Shown here piece after piece: positions 48,873 through 58,318 of a DNA stretch of 64,000 nt (positions within the stretch are counted from its first letter, which is position 1; the number at the start of each line of letters is the position of its first letter). The notes under the pieces were generated by a model. It made no database searches and had not been told where the DNA came from. It saw only the letters and a list, made by a program, of their open reading frames with translations. Source of the DNA: Clostridia bacterium. GTDB lineage: Bacteria > Bacillota > Clostridia > Oscillospirales > Acutalibacteraceae. The position numbers and the translations under genes are program-made. Location: NCBI GenBank assembly GCA_017461625.1, contig JAFTXJ010000014.1, forward strand, positions 44,710 through 108,709, in the 5' to 3' direction.

Positions 48873-50226
48873 AGTATGCTTTTATCCATTCAATCAAAAC
48901 AGTGTCTCTTGCTGATACGATTTTAACGTTAATTTCATCTGTTTCAAAAGGCTCGTCAAACATCACGATTTTTCTGCTGCCGATTGTGTTGTGCTGACAT
49001 TTTCGTTCCATAATGCCGTCACTGTTTTTGGCATAAATAATAAAAGATTCAACTCGCTGACCTTCTGCAATTTTTTCTGCAAGCTCAAGATATTTAAATT
49101 TACGCTTTTCAGGGAATTTTATCACAAAATCGCAAAGGTTGGTGTTTTCTTTTCTGATTTCTTCAATTTGTGCATCCTTTGCAAGGTCAACGGAAAATTC
49201 GTTTCTGATTTTTTCTCCCAATTCGTGAAGCCTTTGAACATCTCGTTCATCAAAGAGTCCCTCAGGTGTTGGCGGAACATTCAGATTGAATGTAGTGTTG
49301 CCACCGACTGTGTTAAGGTATGTGTTAAACAGCCTTTCAAGCGAATGAGGCTCTTCGTTTTTGTGATAAAACCAGCCGGGACGGATCGACATATCCGTTT
49401 CTGCAGGGGAGAAAACAAGACCTTTTGAATACACTATGTTTGACATTTCACCCACATTTGTGTCCCAGTTAAACATATAATCAAGGCTGTTGCCTGTTGC
49501 AAGGGGACCCGGGTCTGTCTGAACTTCGCAGAATTTACTGATTTCACTTGGAACAACTGCCCATTGAGCATAAGAGGGCTGACCCGCTTCGTTGCCGCAC
49601 CAACGCATTTCGCCGCCGTCCTGAAAAATAGATGCATTTGGCTGAAGAGTGTGAATAAGGTCAAAAAATCCGTCAAAGTCATAGATCTGCTTTTTGCCGT
49701 TCGGACCCTCGCCGCAAGCACCGTCAAACCACACGTGGAAAATTTCACCGTAGTTTGTCAGAAGCTCGGTGAGCTGATTTTTGTAGTATGTATTGTATTC
49801 GTCAGTTCCGTAGTATTTTGAATTTCTGTCCCACGGAGAAAGATAAAAACCGAATTTAAGACCGTACTTTTTACATGCTGCTGCAGCTTCTGCAACAATG
49901 TCACCTTTACCGTTTTTGTAAGGGCTGTTTTTCATACAATGCTCGGTATATTTACTCTGCCACAAGCAAAATCCGTCGTGATGCTTTGCCGTGAGCACCA
50001 TGCCTTTCATCCCGGCATCTTTAATGGCTTTTGCCCATTGTTCACAGTCAAGCTTTGTTGGGTTGAATATTGCGGGGTCTTCGTCGCCAAGACCCCATTC
50101 CAAATCAGTAAATGTGTTTGGGCTGAAATGAACAAAAGCATAAAACGGTGTTTCTCTTAGTATTCTCAACTGCCTTTCGTTTGGCTTAACATTTGCGGCT
50201 TGTTTTATAAAAGATAAAAATTCCAT
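48871..50226 (-). CDS. GH29 alpha-L-fucosidase
   Basis: 451 residues, no signal peptide. GH29 TIM barrel with VHFSPNTFTD, GMVLTAKHHDGFCLWQSKYT, FGFYLSPWD and the intact nucleophile motif HVWFDGACGEG, followed by a C-terminal beta domain. It removes terminal alpha-L-fucose from imported oligosaccharides. It is paralogous to 35900-37252, in which the nucleophile motif is changed. The start follows AAGGATGTGGTTAC. Confidence 0.9.
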   Translation of the reverse strand: MEFLSFIKQAANVKPNERQLRILRETPFYAFVHFSPNTFTDLEWGLGDEDPAIFNPTKLDCEQWAKAIKDAGMKGMVLTAKHHDGFCLWQSKYTEHCMKNSPYKNGKGDIVAEAAAACKKYGLKFGFYLSPWDRNSKYYGTDEYNTYYKNQLTELLTNYGEIFHVWFDGACGEGPNGKKQIYDFDGFFDLIHTLQPNASIFQDGGEMRWCGNEAGQPSYAQWAVVPSEISKFCEVQTDPGPLATGNSLDYMFNWDTNVGEMSNIVYSKGLVFSPAETDMSIRPGWFYHKNEEPHSLERLFNTYLNTVGGNTTFNLNVPPTPEGLFDERDVQRLHELGEKIRNEFSVDLAKDAQIEEIRKENTNLCDFVIKFPEKRKFKYLELAEKIAEGQRVESFIIYAKNSDGIMERKCQHNTIGSRKIVMFDEPFETDEINVKIVSARDTVLIEWIKAY

Positions 50227-50359
50227 GTAACCACATCCTTGGATTAATTATAATACAATTCTTAAATATTTCAATAGCTTTTTGTGGGGTTCAGTAATCT
50301 TGACAGTGTTGATATTGGAGTATATAATTATATTTATATTTTAAATCGTGGAGGTTAAT

Positions 50360-51433
50360 ATGCTCACTCCAAATGTTAATTTGAAGAATAAAACAATTCT
50401 TGTTACAGGTGCGGCAGGATTTATAGGCTCAAACCTTGTGCTTGAACTTATAAAAACGCTTGATGATGTAACGATTGTAGGTCTTGATAATATGAACGAC
50501 TATTATGACGTTTCAATCAAAGAATACCGTTTGAGCGAAATTGACAATTGTGCTTCTCAAAATCCGGGCTCAAAATGGATTTTCATTAAAGGCAATCTGG
50601 CGGATAAATCGCTTATAGATTCGCTTTTTGTTGAATATGGCTTTGACGTTGTGGTTAATCTTGCTGCTCAGGCAGGTGTGCGTTATTCCGTAACAAATCC
50701 TGATGTTTATATTGAGTCGAATATCATAGGCTTTTATAATATCCTTGAAGCGTGCCGTCATTATCCCGTTGAGCATCTTGTTTATGCTTCAAGCTCATCT
50801 GTGTACGGTTCAAACGCTAAAATTCCGTATTCCACCGACGACAAAGTTGATACCCCTGTAAGTCTTTATGCCGCCACCAAAAAAAGCAATGAGCTTATGG
50901 CACACTCATATTCAAAGCTTTACGATATACCGTCAACAGGTCTTCGTTTCTTTACGGTTTACGGTCCTGCAGGGCGCCCAGATATGGCATATTTCGGCTT
51001 TACAAATAAGCTTTTGAAAGGTGAAACCATTGAGATTTTTAATTTCGGCAACTGCAAACGTGACTTTACTTTTGTGGATGACATTGTAAATGGAGTAAAA
51101 CTCGTTATGCAAAACGCACCTGAAAAATCAAAAGGGGAGGATGGCTTACCGATTCCACCTTACAGAGTTTATAATATCGGCAACAGCAATCCCGAAAATC
51201 TTCTTGATTTTGTTGATATTCTTCAGCAGGAGCTGATTTCAGCAGGAGTTTTACCTGCAGATTATGACTTTGATGCCCATAAAAAGCTTGTTCCCATGCA
51301 GCAGGGCGATGTTGCTGTTACATTTGCCGATACAAGTGCACTTGAGCGTGATTTCGGCTTCAGACCGAATACTTCGCTTCGGGAGGGCCTTCGCAAATTC
51401 GCACAGTGGTACAAAGAATTTTATAAGGTGTAA
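50360..51433 (+). CDS. NAD-dependent nucleotide-sugar epimerase (UDP-glucuronate 4-epimerase-like)
   Basis: 357 residues from the ATG at 50360, since the upstream in-frame GTG overlaps the GGAGG ribosome binding site. Extended SDR fold: GAAGFIGSNLV (NAD binding), LAAQAGVRYS, ASSSSVYG and the catalytic SLYAATKKSNE (YxxxK). The AAQAGVRYS pattern favours the UDP-glucuronate 4-epimerase (GAE) branch, giving UDP-galacturonate for envelope polysaccharide. Confidence 0.88.
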   Translation: MLTPNVNLKNKTILVTGAAGFIGSNLVLELIKTLDDVTIVGLDNMNDYYDVSIKEYRLSEIDNCASQNPGSKWIFIKGNLADKSLIDSLFVEYGFDVVVNLAAQAGVRYSVTNPDVYIESNIIGFYNILEACRHYPVEHLVYASSSSVYGSNAKIPYSTDDKVDTPVSLYAATKKSNELMAHSYSKLYDIPSTGLRFFTVYGPAGRPDMAYFGFTNKLLKGETIEIFNFGNCKRDFTFVDDIVNGVKLVMQNAPEKSKGEDGLPIPPYRVYNIGNSNPENLLDFVDILQQELISAGVLPADYDFDAHKKLVPMQQGDVAVTFADTSALERDFGFRPNTSLREGLRKFAQWYKEFYKV

Positions 51434-51437
51434 ACTA

Positions 51438-51470
51438 AAAGAGCTTGTCTCAATATGAGGCAGGCTCTTT
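51438..51470 (+). terminator. Terminator of the epimerase gene
   Basis: AGAGCTTGTCTC-aatat-GAGGCAGGCTCT followed by TTCT. Confidence 0.65.
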
Positions 51471-51505
51471 CTATTAGGTTTTTCTGATGTTTTAATAATT
51501 TGGTG

Positions 51506-52372
51506 TTAAAAAAGAGAAACTATAAAATTAACAGTAACTTTGATGATGCTTACTAAATCTGCAATAAAATTAAATGAATAACCCATTACCGTCATTGGTG
51601 TTGTAAATATCGGAGAAATTTCAATATCTGTTCCGGCGGTATTAATAATCGGTTGGGTGTTACTTCCTAATTTTAACTCATAAAGCTTTGCAAGAACGGC
51701 TTTTGCAATCTCTTCGTTGCCTTTGGCACTGGGGTGAATATCGTCACCGGCATAGTTTGCCATGTCGTCGCCAAGAGCTGTTGCAACATCTACTATAACT
51801 ATTTCACCCGGATGTTCTTTATTATAACGTTCAATAGCTGCGTTAATTCTGTCAGCTCCTTGCTGATAAGGGGCTCTGAGCGGTTCTGATTGAGGGTTAT
51901 AAAGAGTTTGCATAAGAACAACGGCATCGGGATTATGAGCGTTGATTATATCCATAACTTCGCAGAATTCATTGTAAAAATTCTCTGCAATTGCATCAAA
52001 CTCAGTGTAATCACCCATAACCATAGAGTCAAACATAAGTCCGATGAGGTTGCTCATAAGGAAGTTGTTTCCGCCGATTGAAATGCTGATGATATCAGCT
52101 CTTTTGAGGTCGGCAATAACAGCATCTTCGTTAAGCCTTGAGATAAGGTTTGATGTTGTGTGACCGGGAACTGAGTGGTTAACGTAGTCATAGCCGTTAG
52201 TGTCAGCAACAATTCTGCCGTAGCAAGCTTCGCGGGGATTATCAAGCCCTGAACCGTAGGCAATGGAATCGCCAAGAACAAGGTAAACCGGTCTGTCTGC
52301 AGCGACAGCTCCGACACTGATAACAGTGATTAAAAGAATTACGCTGACAACGAAGGATATAATTTTTTTCAT
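51506..52372 (-). CDS. Secreted SGNH/GDSL hydrolase
   Basis: 288 residues from the ATG at 52372, 9 nt after AAAGGA. A signal peptide (about 1-25, ending VGAVAA) precedes the SGNH blocks: LVLGDSIAYGSG (Ser), SIGGNNF (Gly-Asn) and DDIHPSAKGNEEIA (Asp-His). A hydrophobic C-terminus may retain it at the membrane. Relatives deacylate lipids, carbohydrates or wall polymers; the substrate is unknown. Confidence 0.88.
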   Translation of the reverse strand: MKKIISFVVSVILLITVISVGAVAADRPVYLVLGDSIAYGSGLDNPREACYGRIVADTNGYDYVNHSVPGHTTSNLISRLNEDAVIADLKRADIISISIGGNNFLMSNLIGLMFDSMVMGDYTEFDAIAENFYNEFCEVMDIINAHNPDAVVLMQTLYNPQSEPLRAPYQQGADRINAAIERYNKEHPGEIVIVDVATALGDDMANYAGDDIHPSAKGNEEIAKAVLAKLYELKLGSNTQPIINTAGTDIEISPIFTTPMTVMGYSFNFIADLVSIIKVTVNFIVSLF

Positions 52373-52461
52373 ACACATCGTTCCTTTCTTCTGTTTTAGA
52401 ACAATATATCACGATGTTAAAACTAAGTCAATGCTTAAGCTAAAAAAACTATAATTCTATA

Positions 52462-52489
52462 TTGACAATAAAAAGCATGTGAGTATAAT
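52462..52489 (+). promoter_or_regulatory. Promoter of the esterase gene
   Basis: TTGACA (52462-52467), 16-bp spacer, TATAAT (52484-52489). Confidence 0.7.
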
Positions 52490-52516
52490 TAATTAAAAAT
52501 TAAATGAGGTGTTTTT

Positions 52517-53392
52517 ATGTTGCAAAGAATCATTGCGTTGTTATTGTCTTCTGTAAACATTGTTTTTACTTTTCTCGGAGGAATCTCTTTTGAACAGTAT
52601 GATGTGTTTGAAAATGTTGTTTACGGCGAAGCTGAAAGAAACATAATGGATATCTACGTGCCTGATTCAGCTTACAAAAATGAATATAACGGCATTATTC
52701 TTTATATTCACGGTGGCTCGTGGACATCAGGGGATAAAGACGATATGGCAGACAAATGTAAACAGTTTGCACGTAAAGGTTATATAACCGCAACTATGAA
52801 TTACACACTTTATACTCAAGAAAACTTTGGTAAAGTAACGGCATTAACAATGTGTGACGAAATCGGTATGGCTGTTGACAGAATAAAAGCTTTTTCTGAA
52901 GAAAAAGAATTTAATATAACAAAGCTGGCTGTTTCAGGTTATTCGGCAGGGGCTCATCTTTCAATGCTTTACGGTTTTTCAAGGGCAGATGAGTCCTCAA
53001 TCGAGCTTGTGTTTACTGCAAATCAGGTTGGGCCTTCAGATTTTCACAAAGAGGTATGGGGTAGCGAAAGCCTTGCAAGTATGCTCTCCGGTGTTGAATT
53101 TACCGATGAAATGATTGCATCCGGTGAAGCAGAAAAATATATAAACCTTGTTTCACCAACGGCATATGTAACTAAAGATACCGTTCCGTCAATTCTTGCT
53201 TATGGCGGTACAGATATGATCGTTCCGTCGGGTAATGCCAAACGAATTAAAGAAGCTTTTGAAAATAGCGGTGCAGTTCATTCTTACATACTTTATCCGC
53301 TTTCAAATCACGGTCTTAAGCTTGACCCTTTGTGCGAAATGGAATATGTTAATACTGTTGTACAGTACTGTCAGCAGTATTTCGGATATTAA
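52517..53392 (+). CDS. Alpha/beta-hydrolase, carboxylesterase/BD-FAE-like
   Basis: 291 residues. The N-terminal hydrophobic stretch suggests export or anchoring. Esterase motifs: LYIHGGSW (HGG oxyanion hole), VSGYSAGAHLS (GxSxG nucleophile), Asp in GGTDMIVP and His in LSNHGLKL. This layout is seen in hormone-sensitive-lipase-like and feruloyl/acetyl esterases that deacylate plant polysaccharides. Starts after GAGGTG. Confidence 0.85.
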   Translation: MLQRIIALLLSSVNIVFTFLGGISFEQYDVFENVVYGEAERNIMDIYVPDSAYKNEYNGIILYIHGGSWTSGDKDDMADKCKQFARKGYITATMNYTLYTQENFGKVTALTMCDEIGMAVDRIKAFSEEKEFNITKLAVSGYSAGAHLSMLYGFSRADESSIELVFTANQVGPSDFHKEVWGSESLASMLSGVEFTDEMIASGEAEKYINLVSPTAYVTKDTVPSILAYGGTDMIVPSGNAKRIKEAFENSGAVHSYILYPLSNHGLKLDPLCEMEYVNTVVQYCQQYFGY

Positions 53393-53398
53393 ATAATT

Positions 53399-53436
53399 AC
53401 GGCTTGTGCAGAAAACTGCACAGGCCGTTTTAACAA
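53399..53436. terminator. Bidirectional terminator
   Basis: ACGGCTTGTGCAG-aaaa-CTGCACAGGCCGT followed by TTTT; ends the esterase gene and the cotJ operon. Confidence 0.85.
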
Positions 53437-53443
53437 AATATGA

Positions 53444-53956
53444 TTATTTATCAAAGCTTGGGTTAAATGCGTAAAAGTTCTTGCAATCAAGTCTGTCTGT
53501 TGCAAGTCGCAGTCCTTCTCCGAATCGCTGATAATGAACAATTTCTCTTGCTCTGAGGAATTTGATAGGTTCTCTAACATCAGGGTCATCCACAAGGCGA
53601 AGAATATTGTCGTAGGTAGTTCTGGCTTTTTGTTCAGCTGCAAGGTTTTCGTGAAGGTCCGTAATCAGATCTCCCTTTGACTGCATACTTGAAGCACTCC
53701 ATGGGAATCCGCTTGCTGCTGTAGGATAAACTCCTGTTGTGTGGTCAACAAAATATGTGTCAAACCCCGACTTTTTGATTTCATCGGGAGATAAATTTCT
53801 TGTTAACTGATAAACAATAGCACCAATCATTTCAAGATGTGAAAGCTCTTCTGTACCGATATCGGTAAGAAGACCTTTAAGCTCGGCAAAAGGCATCGAA
53901 TAACGTTGGCTGAGATACCTCAGCGATGCTCCCAACTCACCATCCGGCCCACCATA
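53444..53956 (-). pseudogene. cotJC: cotJC, C-terminal part (split by the intervening element)
   Basis: 170 codons plus stop, beginning at the att core with YGGPDGELGASLRYLSQRY and ending AFNPSFDK. It matches CotJC, a spore-coat protein with a manganese-catalase fold (metal-ligand segments TEELSHLEMIG and LRAREIVHYQRFGE are visible). The usual first 28 or so residues are missing. A TTG at 53962 could give an ORF but has no ribosome binding site and lies in element DNA. The missing N-terminus is at 63838-63951. Joining the parts at the shared core restores one frame of about 198 residues. Confidence 0.92.
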
Positions 53957-53972
53957 CCGCAAAAGGATATAA
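53949..53972. other. attL junction of the intervening element
   Basis: Core CCACCATA (53949-53956) shared with 63860-63867, followed by CCGC and the arm AAAAGGATATAA (53961-53972), which is the inverted complement of the arm at 63838-63849. Confidence 0.88.
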
Positions 53973-53973
53973 C

Positions 53974-55410
53974 TTATACATAAAAAAATAAAGCGAAGTT
54001 ATTTTGGGGTTTTTGGAAGACAATTTTTGTTAAAATCGAGCGTAATGCTTGATTTTTTGCTAATTCTGATATGTCGGGGTTGGTGATTGTATCAAGCACG
54101 CCCTGCACCTTATCCGAGAATGCACCCATATCCACCGGGGGCGGAGCTTGCTCCTTTGCCTTTTCGGCTTCAAGGGCATCAATGGTCCTTTGGATATACA
54201 CCTTATTCTCCTTGTATTCATCGGCCGTATCAATACCCGAAAGATATGCCTCTTTTGCTCGGTCAAACTTAATACGCTCCTTCTTAATCAGAGCATCATA
54301 GTCAATTCCGCTTTTCTGCTCTTCTCTGGGGGTGATATTAAATTCAGCCTTCCTCACGCACTCCTGCAACGCTTCAATCACAATCTTATTAGCCTTTGCG
54401 ATTGAGATACAGTGTGACACCCTGCAGATGTCGCCTTTGGTGTAACGGTAACACTGCATCGACGGGCATTTAGTTGAAAGGTGGGTGAGGGTAGAGCCAC
54501 AGTCACACCTCATTATGCCTTTGAGCATCCATTCCACAGGCTGCTCACTTCTCTGATATTTGCCGTACATCTTTTCACCATCCCCGAGCTTGCTCTGAAC
54601 TTTATCCCACAGCTCATTGTCAATAATCGGCTCATGCTTGCCGTCAACAATCATTGTGTTGGGGTTGTGCCAATCTCTTTTGGCTGAAATTCTGCCCTCA
54701 GTGGACCAACGGATTTTGCCCACATAAACAGGGTTGTAAAGCATATACCGAATATTCCTTGCCTCAAACATATTACCTCTGTGGGTGCGGTAGCCCTTTG
54801 AATTGAGCTTCATCGCAATCTGCCTCATAGGAACTCCGTTGAGGTAGTCTGTAAAAATCTCACGCACTGCAGGAGCTTCGTAATTGTTGGGGGTATATAC
54901 CTTATTTTCAATGTCATAACCAAACGCAGGGTGGCACATTGCTTCACCGCGTGTTGCCTTTTCTGTCATACCACGCTTGACTTCCTGAGAAAGTCGGGTT
55001 GAATAGTATTCGTCAAAGAATTCAATGTTACGCTCAATCAGAGGGGCGAAAGGGGAATCGTCAATGCTCTCACTGATAGAAATAACCGAAACATTGTTTC
55101 TCTTAAGCAGAGCCTTGTAGATGATGCTTTCTTCTTGATTTCGTGCAAATCGTGAAAACTTCCACACCAGTATAGCATCGAAGGGGTGATCCTTTGACTT
55201 TGCGTGAGCAATCATATCGTTGAACGCCTTACGCTTTTTAACAGAACGACCGGAAATACCGTCGTCATAAAAAACATACTTTTTCGGCACAAAGTAGCCG
55301 TTGTTCTTTGCGTATTGCTGAATGAGCTTAAGCTGGCTGTCGGGGGAATATTCATCCTGCCTGTCGTCAGATACACGAAGATATGCAGCAGCGGTTCTCA
55401 AAGTTTCCAT
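53974..55410 (-). CDS. Large serine recombinase (element integrase/excisionase)
   Basis: 478 residues. The N-terminal resolvase domain (about 1-150) has the catalytic serine in AAYLRVSDDRQ and the arginine-rich VWKFSRFARN. The recombinase domain (about 160-270, with HPAFGYDIE and MLYNPVYVGKIRW), zinc-ribbon cysteines (MRCDCGSTLTHL ... CRVSHC) and a coiled-coil region (about 360-420) follow. It ends 17 bp from the attL core, the classic position. It should catalyse integration into and excision from cotJC; excision usually also needs a directionality factor, not identified here. Confidence 0.95.
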   Translation of the reverse strand: METLRTAAAYLRVSDDRQDEYSPDSQLKLIQQYAKNNGYFVPKKYVFYDDGISGRSVKKRKAFNDMIAHAKSKDHPFDAILVWKFSRFARNQEESIIYKALLKRNNVSVISISESIDDSPFAPLIERNIEFFDEYYSTRLSQEVKRGMTEKATRGEAMCHPAFGYDIENKVYTPNNYEAPAVREIFTDYLNGVPMRQIAMKLNSKGYRTHRGNMFEARNIRYMLYNPVYVGKIRWSTEGRISAKRDWHNPNTMIVDGKHEPIIDNELWDKVQSKLGDGEKMYGKYQRSEQPVEWMLKGIMRCDCGSTLTHLSTKCPSMQCYRYTKGDICRVSHCISIAKANKIVIEALQECVRKAEFNITPREEQKSGIDYDALIKKERIKFDRAKEAYLSGIDTADEYKENKVYIQRTIDALEAEKAKEQAPPPVDMGAFSDKVQGVLDTITNPDISELAKNQALRSILTKIVFQKPQNNFALFFYV

Positions 55411-55479
55411 ATCTGCACCCCCTCAGTTAAGTTTATTCGGTTTTTGAGCATAAAAATAACCGCCCTTTCTAAAAAATGG

Positions 55480-55591
55480 TTGCAAAAACCTAAGAAAGGC
55501 GGTATAATACATATGCACCTTTCTTCTTCGGCTTATGAGATTGTGTGTGACTTTTCTCCCTCGGAGTTGCAGCTCCGGGGGAGATTTTTTT
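55480..55591 (+). ncRNA. Candidate small RNA in the element
   Basis: TTGCAA (55480-55485), 17-bp spacer, TATAAT (55503-55508), then about 75 nt ending in a terminator (CTCCC-TCGGAG-ttgca-GCTCCG-GGGAG and seven T, 55556-55591). An inverted repeat ACCGCC...GGCGGT (55459-55503) spans the promoter, perhaps an operator. It runs opposite to the recombinase and the genes upstream of it, so it would be antisense to any read-through between them. A 28-codon frame is open but has no ribosome binding site. Confidence 0.5.
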
Positions 55592-55595
55592 GTTT

Positions 55596-56324
55596 TTAGC
55601 TGATTTGAGGATTAACGAGGTAACATTCGGTGAACATTCCACCTGAATAGTTTGTGTAGGTGTAAATTCTTTCAAAAGAGAATGAACCATCTGAACCAAT
55701 CATACCGGTATCGTTGTTGACGGATTCTCCCGATATGGGTCGTTGGGTGGTAGGTTTAAAGTTACTTGTTTTGTCGTATATTAAATCGAAGTTTATATTT
55801 TTACCTGCCAATTCAGGTGAAGTATTACCAGTGAGTATAACCTTAATTTTAACTTGGTCACCATATTTGATAGAAGTAGTGTATTGTTCTTTTTGACTAT
55901 ATTCGACTGTATTTGTTGACTCAACAATGAATGAAAGGTCGGTTAAATTCACTTTGTAATCTTTTTCTACAATAACATCGGAAAACCAATAGTATGTGTT
56001 GTACTCATTATCGTAGTATTCTTCACATTCGTAACCGTAGTCAGCATGGCGATATTTAACATAACGAATATTAAACTGCATCTTTTGGGTTTTAGCGGTT
56101 TCAATCTTTTCGCCTACAGAATATTTTTTTACAGTAGTGTTGTATGTTGTCAAAACTGGATTATATTTAAGTGTGTGCTTATCTTCCAATGAAGACACAA
56201 CACCGTTCAGAGATTCAACCTGGCTTTCAAGAACGCCGACTCTGTCTTCAATAGTGTGGTCTACGATAACATAACCGGTAGAACCGAGAAGAATGGTTAA
56301 TGCTAATGCAATTATTCTTTTCAT
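55596..56324 (-). CDS. Hypothetical exported protein of the element
   Basis: 242 residues from the ATG at 56324 (8 nt after AAGGAG; an ATG 6 nt earlier is too close). An N-terminal signal or anchor (about 1-20) is followed by a short coiled-coil (RVGVLESQVESLNGVVSSLEDK) and a beta-rich domain. Family not recognised. It overlaps the end of the gene upstream, forming an operon with it and the repressor. Confidence 0.7.
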   Translation of the reverse strand: MKRIIALALTILLGSTGYVIVDHTIEDRVGVLESQVESLNGVVSSLEDKHTLKYNPVLTTYNTTVKKYSVGEKIETAKTQKMQFNIRYVKYRHADYGYECEEYYDNEYNTYYWFSDVIVEKDYKVNLTDLSFIVESTNTVEYSQKEQYTTSIKYGDQVKIKVILTGNTSPELAGKNINFDLIYDKTSNFKPTTQRPISGESVNNDTGMIGSDGSFSFERIYTYTNYSGGMFTECYLVNPQIS

Positions 56325-56326
56325 AA

Positions 56327-57655
56327 TCATATCTCCTTAGTGATATTTTCATTTTCTGCAAAGTGTGGATAACCGTTATTTCGCATTGCTTCAACTATTT
56401 TTTGGTAGTTCTTTGTGTTTCCTGTTTTCATTCGCCTGTATCCAGTCAGGGTTTTGGGTGCGATGTTTGGTAAAACAGCTTCAACGAGCTTGTATTCCTG
56501 TGAACTTTGCCACTGTGATTTATAGCGACTCTTTTGCAACTCATAAGAATCAAGCAATGAATGAGGAGACGAAAGATATCTTTGATGAAGCCTCTTTTCA
56601 TAATCATCCCTTGTATCTATAAATGGTCTGTTGCTGTATTTGATGGCATCAAAACTAATTGTTTTATAAAGACCGGTATCTTCATCAAAAACAGTGTCTT
56701 CAATAGTGCAGCCTTCAAAATAAAAGAAGGCAAAAAATCGGTGACGGCATCCGGAGTGGAATTTACCTGTTTTAATGACTTCTACAGGTAGCTTGGGAAA
56801 TCTTTTATCGCGGCCACTAACAGAGTAAACCCTATTTTGGTATTTTGAACAGATACCACAGGTGGAATTATGACTAGGTGTAAAGACTAAATCGTGGTCG
56901 GAAATCAAATCTTTAAAATATTTATATTCATTTTCTTTTAGGCGGTCTTCTACTTTTTGTGCTTCCAAATATATTTTGTCGGCAGTTTCAAATTCACCTA
57001 TTTTCATAAGTGAATTTGATAGAGATAAGTAATCTCGGGAATACCACTGAGATTTTGATTTCTTCATTAATTCAATTGCTTTGAAAGCAGTGGTAACACG
57101 CATCTTGTTATCATCAATTAAGTCAACTCTATTTTTGATTACAAATGATAAATCGTAAGAAATATCTCTGACTGGATTGAATTGCTGAATATCAATTGAT
57201 TTCACATCGTAAGGGTTGTTCAAATCAAATATGTTACCCTCAATAATGAAATAATCGACTTCAGAAGCGGAATTACGATTGTATTCACCCGTACGAGGAT
57301 AAACGCTTTGCAACACACCATCCCTGCTAAAAAAAGCAATTCTTTTACCTTTTAATTCTATTGGAAGTGTTTGCTTGTAGTCTGGTTCAGTGCAATTATA
57401 GGTGGTGTGTTTTTTAACGGTTTTGGTTATTTCTTCTTGCTTAGTTTTGGCTGGATGTGGAGTTTTTCTTATCTTTATGATTTTCTTAATGGTGAAAAAC
57501 AGGGGGACAGCAAACAATGCGACACCGATAAGCCACCAAGGTCCCTCGAACATCATAACCAGGAGCATAAACAAACAACCCGAGCCGAGAAGAACAGAGC
57601 ATAGAATCAATATTATTAACATCAATATTGTTTTTATCTCTTTTTTGGAAGACAT
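56327..57655 (-). CDS. Element membrane protein with phage minor-capsid-like cysteine motif
   Basis: 442 residues. Two N-terminal membrane segments (about 8-30 and 36-58) precede a cytoplasmic region with TPR-like helices. A Cys/His segment follows (CGICSKYQNRVYSVSG, RFPKLP, HSGCRHRF) that resembles the C-terminal motif of phage minor head (MuF/SPP1 gp7-like) proteins. No other head genes are present, so this may be a captured domain in a membrane protein. Exact role unknown. It starts 16 nt after the repressor gene and is probably lysogenically expressed. Confidence 0.65.
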   Translation of the reverse strand: MSSKKEIKTILMLIILILCSVLLGSGCLFMLLVMMFEGPWWLIGVALFAVPLFFTIKKIIKIRKTPHPAKTKQEEITKTVKKHTTYNCTEPDYKQTLPIELKGKRIAFFSRDGVLQSVYPRTGEYNRNSASEVDYFIIEGNIFDLNNPYDVKSIDIQQFNPVRDISYDLSFVIKNRVDLIDDNKMRVTTAFKAIELMKKSKSQWYSRDYLSLSNSLMKIGEFETADKIYLEAQKVEDRLKENEYKYFKDLISDHDLVFTPSHNSTCGICSKYQNRVYSVSGRDKRFPKLPVEVIKTGKFHSGCRHRFFAFFYFEGCTIEDTVFDEDTGLYKTISFDAIKYSNRPFIDTRDDYEKRLHQRYLSSPHSLLDSYELQKSRYKSQWQSSQEYKLVEAVLPNIAPKTLTGYRRMKTGNTKNYQKIVEAMRNNGYPHFAENENITKEI

Positions 57656-57671
57656 ATAATCATCCTTTTAT

Positions 57672-58301
57672 TTAAAACTTAGCTCTGAGCTCAACAACTC
57701 TGCCGATGACCTGAACGGGGAGGGAGTTAACCTCATCAGGGGTATAGAAAAACGGGTCATAGGTAGGATTGGTTGATACGAGCTTGATACCGTTATCTGA
57801 ACGGTAGAATTTTTTAACTGTTGCATCGTCACCGTTTACAAGCACAACGGCAATTTCACCATTCTCAACTGTTTCCTGCTTGCGAACGATAACAACATCG
57901 CCCTCTGCAAATCTTGGCTCCATGCTATCACCTTTGATAACAAGGCCGAAGTGTTCGCCTTTGGCGGCATCTTCTTTGCTGATTTCCTCGTAATCAATAA
58001 TATTCTCAACAGCAGTCATAGGAACACCGGCACGAACATAACCGAGAACAGGAATCATAACACCTGTTGTTGCTGCAGGGATGTCGATAAGACCTTCAAT
58101 TTCTTCTCTACGGATGAGATTATCCATATTAACATTGAAAAAATCTGCAATAATTTCCGCAGTTTCAAAATTAGGCTGTCGCTTGCCGTTTTCATACATA
58201 CTAATTGTACTTTTCGCAATACCGATTTGTTGAGCCAACTCTTCTTGTGTGAGCTTGTGTTGAACCCTTAATTTCTTTAAATTTTCATTAAACATTTTCA
58301 T
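57672..58301 (-). CDS. CI/LexA-like phage repressor with S24 peptidase domain
   Basis: 209 residues from 58301 (58295 is an alternative start). The N-terminal helix-turn-helix (LTQEELAQQIGIAKSTISMYENG) is followed by an S24/LexA self-cleavage domain: cleavage site region YVRAGVP (Ala-Gly), catalytic Ser in GDSMEP and Lys in TVKKFYR. It should keep the element's early genes off and be inactivated by RecA-dependent cleavage after DNA damage. Its own promoter (TTGACT-N17-TATTAT on the minus strand) contains an operator. Confidence 0.93.
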   Translation of the reverse strand: MKMFNENLKKLRVQHKLTQEELAQQIGIAKSTISMYENGKRQPNFETAEIIADFFNVNMDNLIRREEIEGLIDIPAATTGVMIPVLGYVRAGVPMTAVENIIDYEEISKEDAAKGEHFGLVIKGDSMEPRFAEGDVVIVRKQETVENGEIAVVLVNGDDATVKKFYRSDNGIKLVSTNPTYDPFFYTPDEVNSLPVQVIGRVVELRAKF

Positions 58302-58318
58302 CACCTGTGACGATAATA

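Noticed and set aside
53444-53962. cotJC C-terminal part as an intact gene with a TTG start
   Set aside because: There is no ribosome binding site, the start lies in element DNA, and the true N-terminus with a good site is found at 63951.
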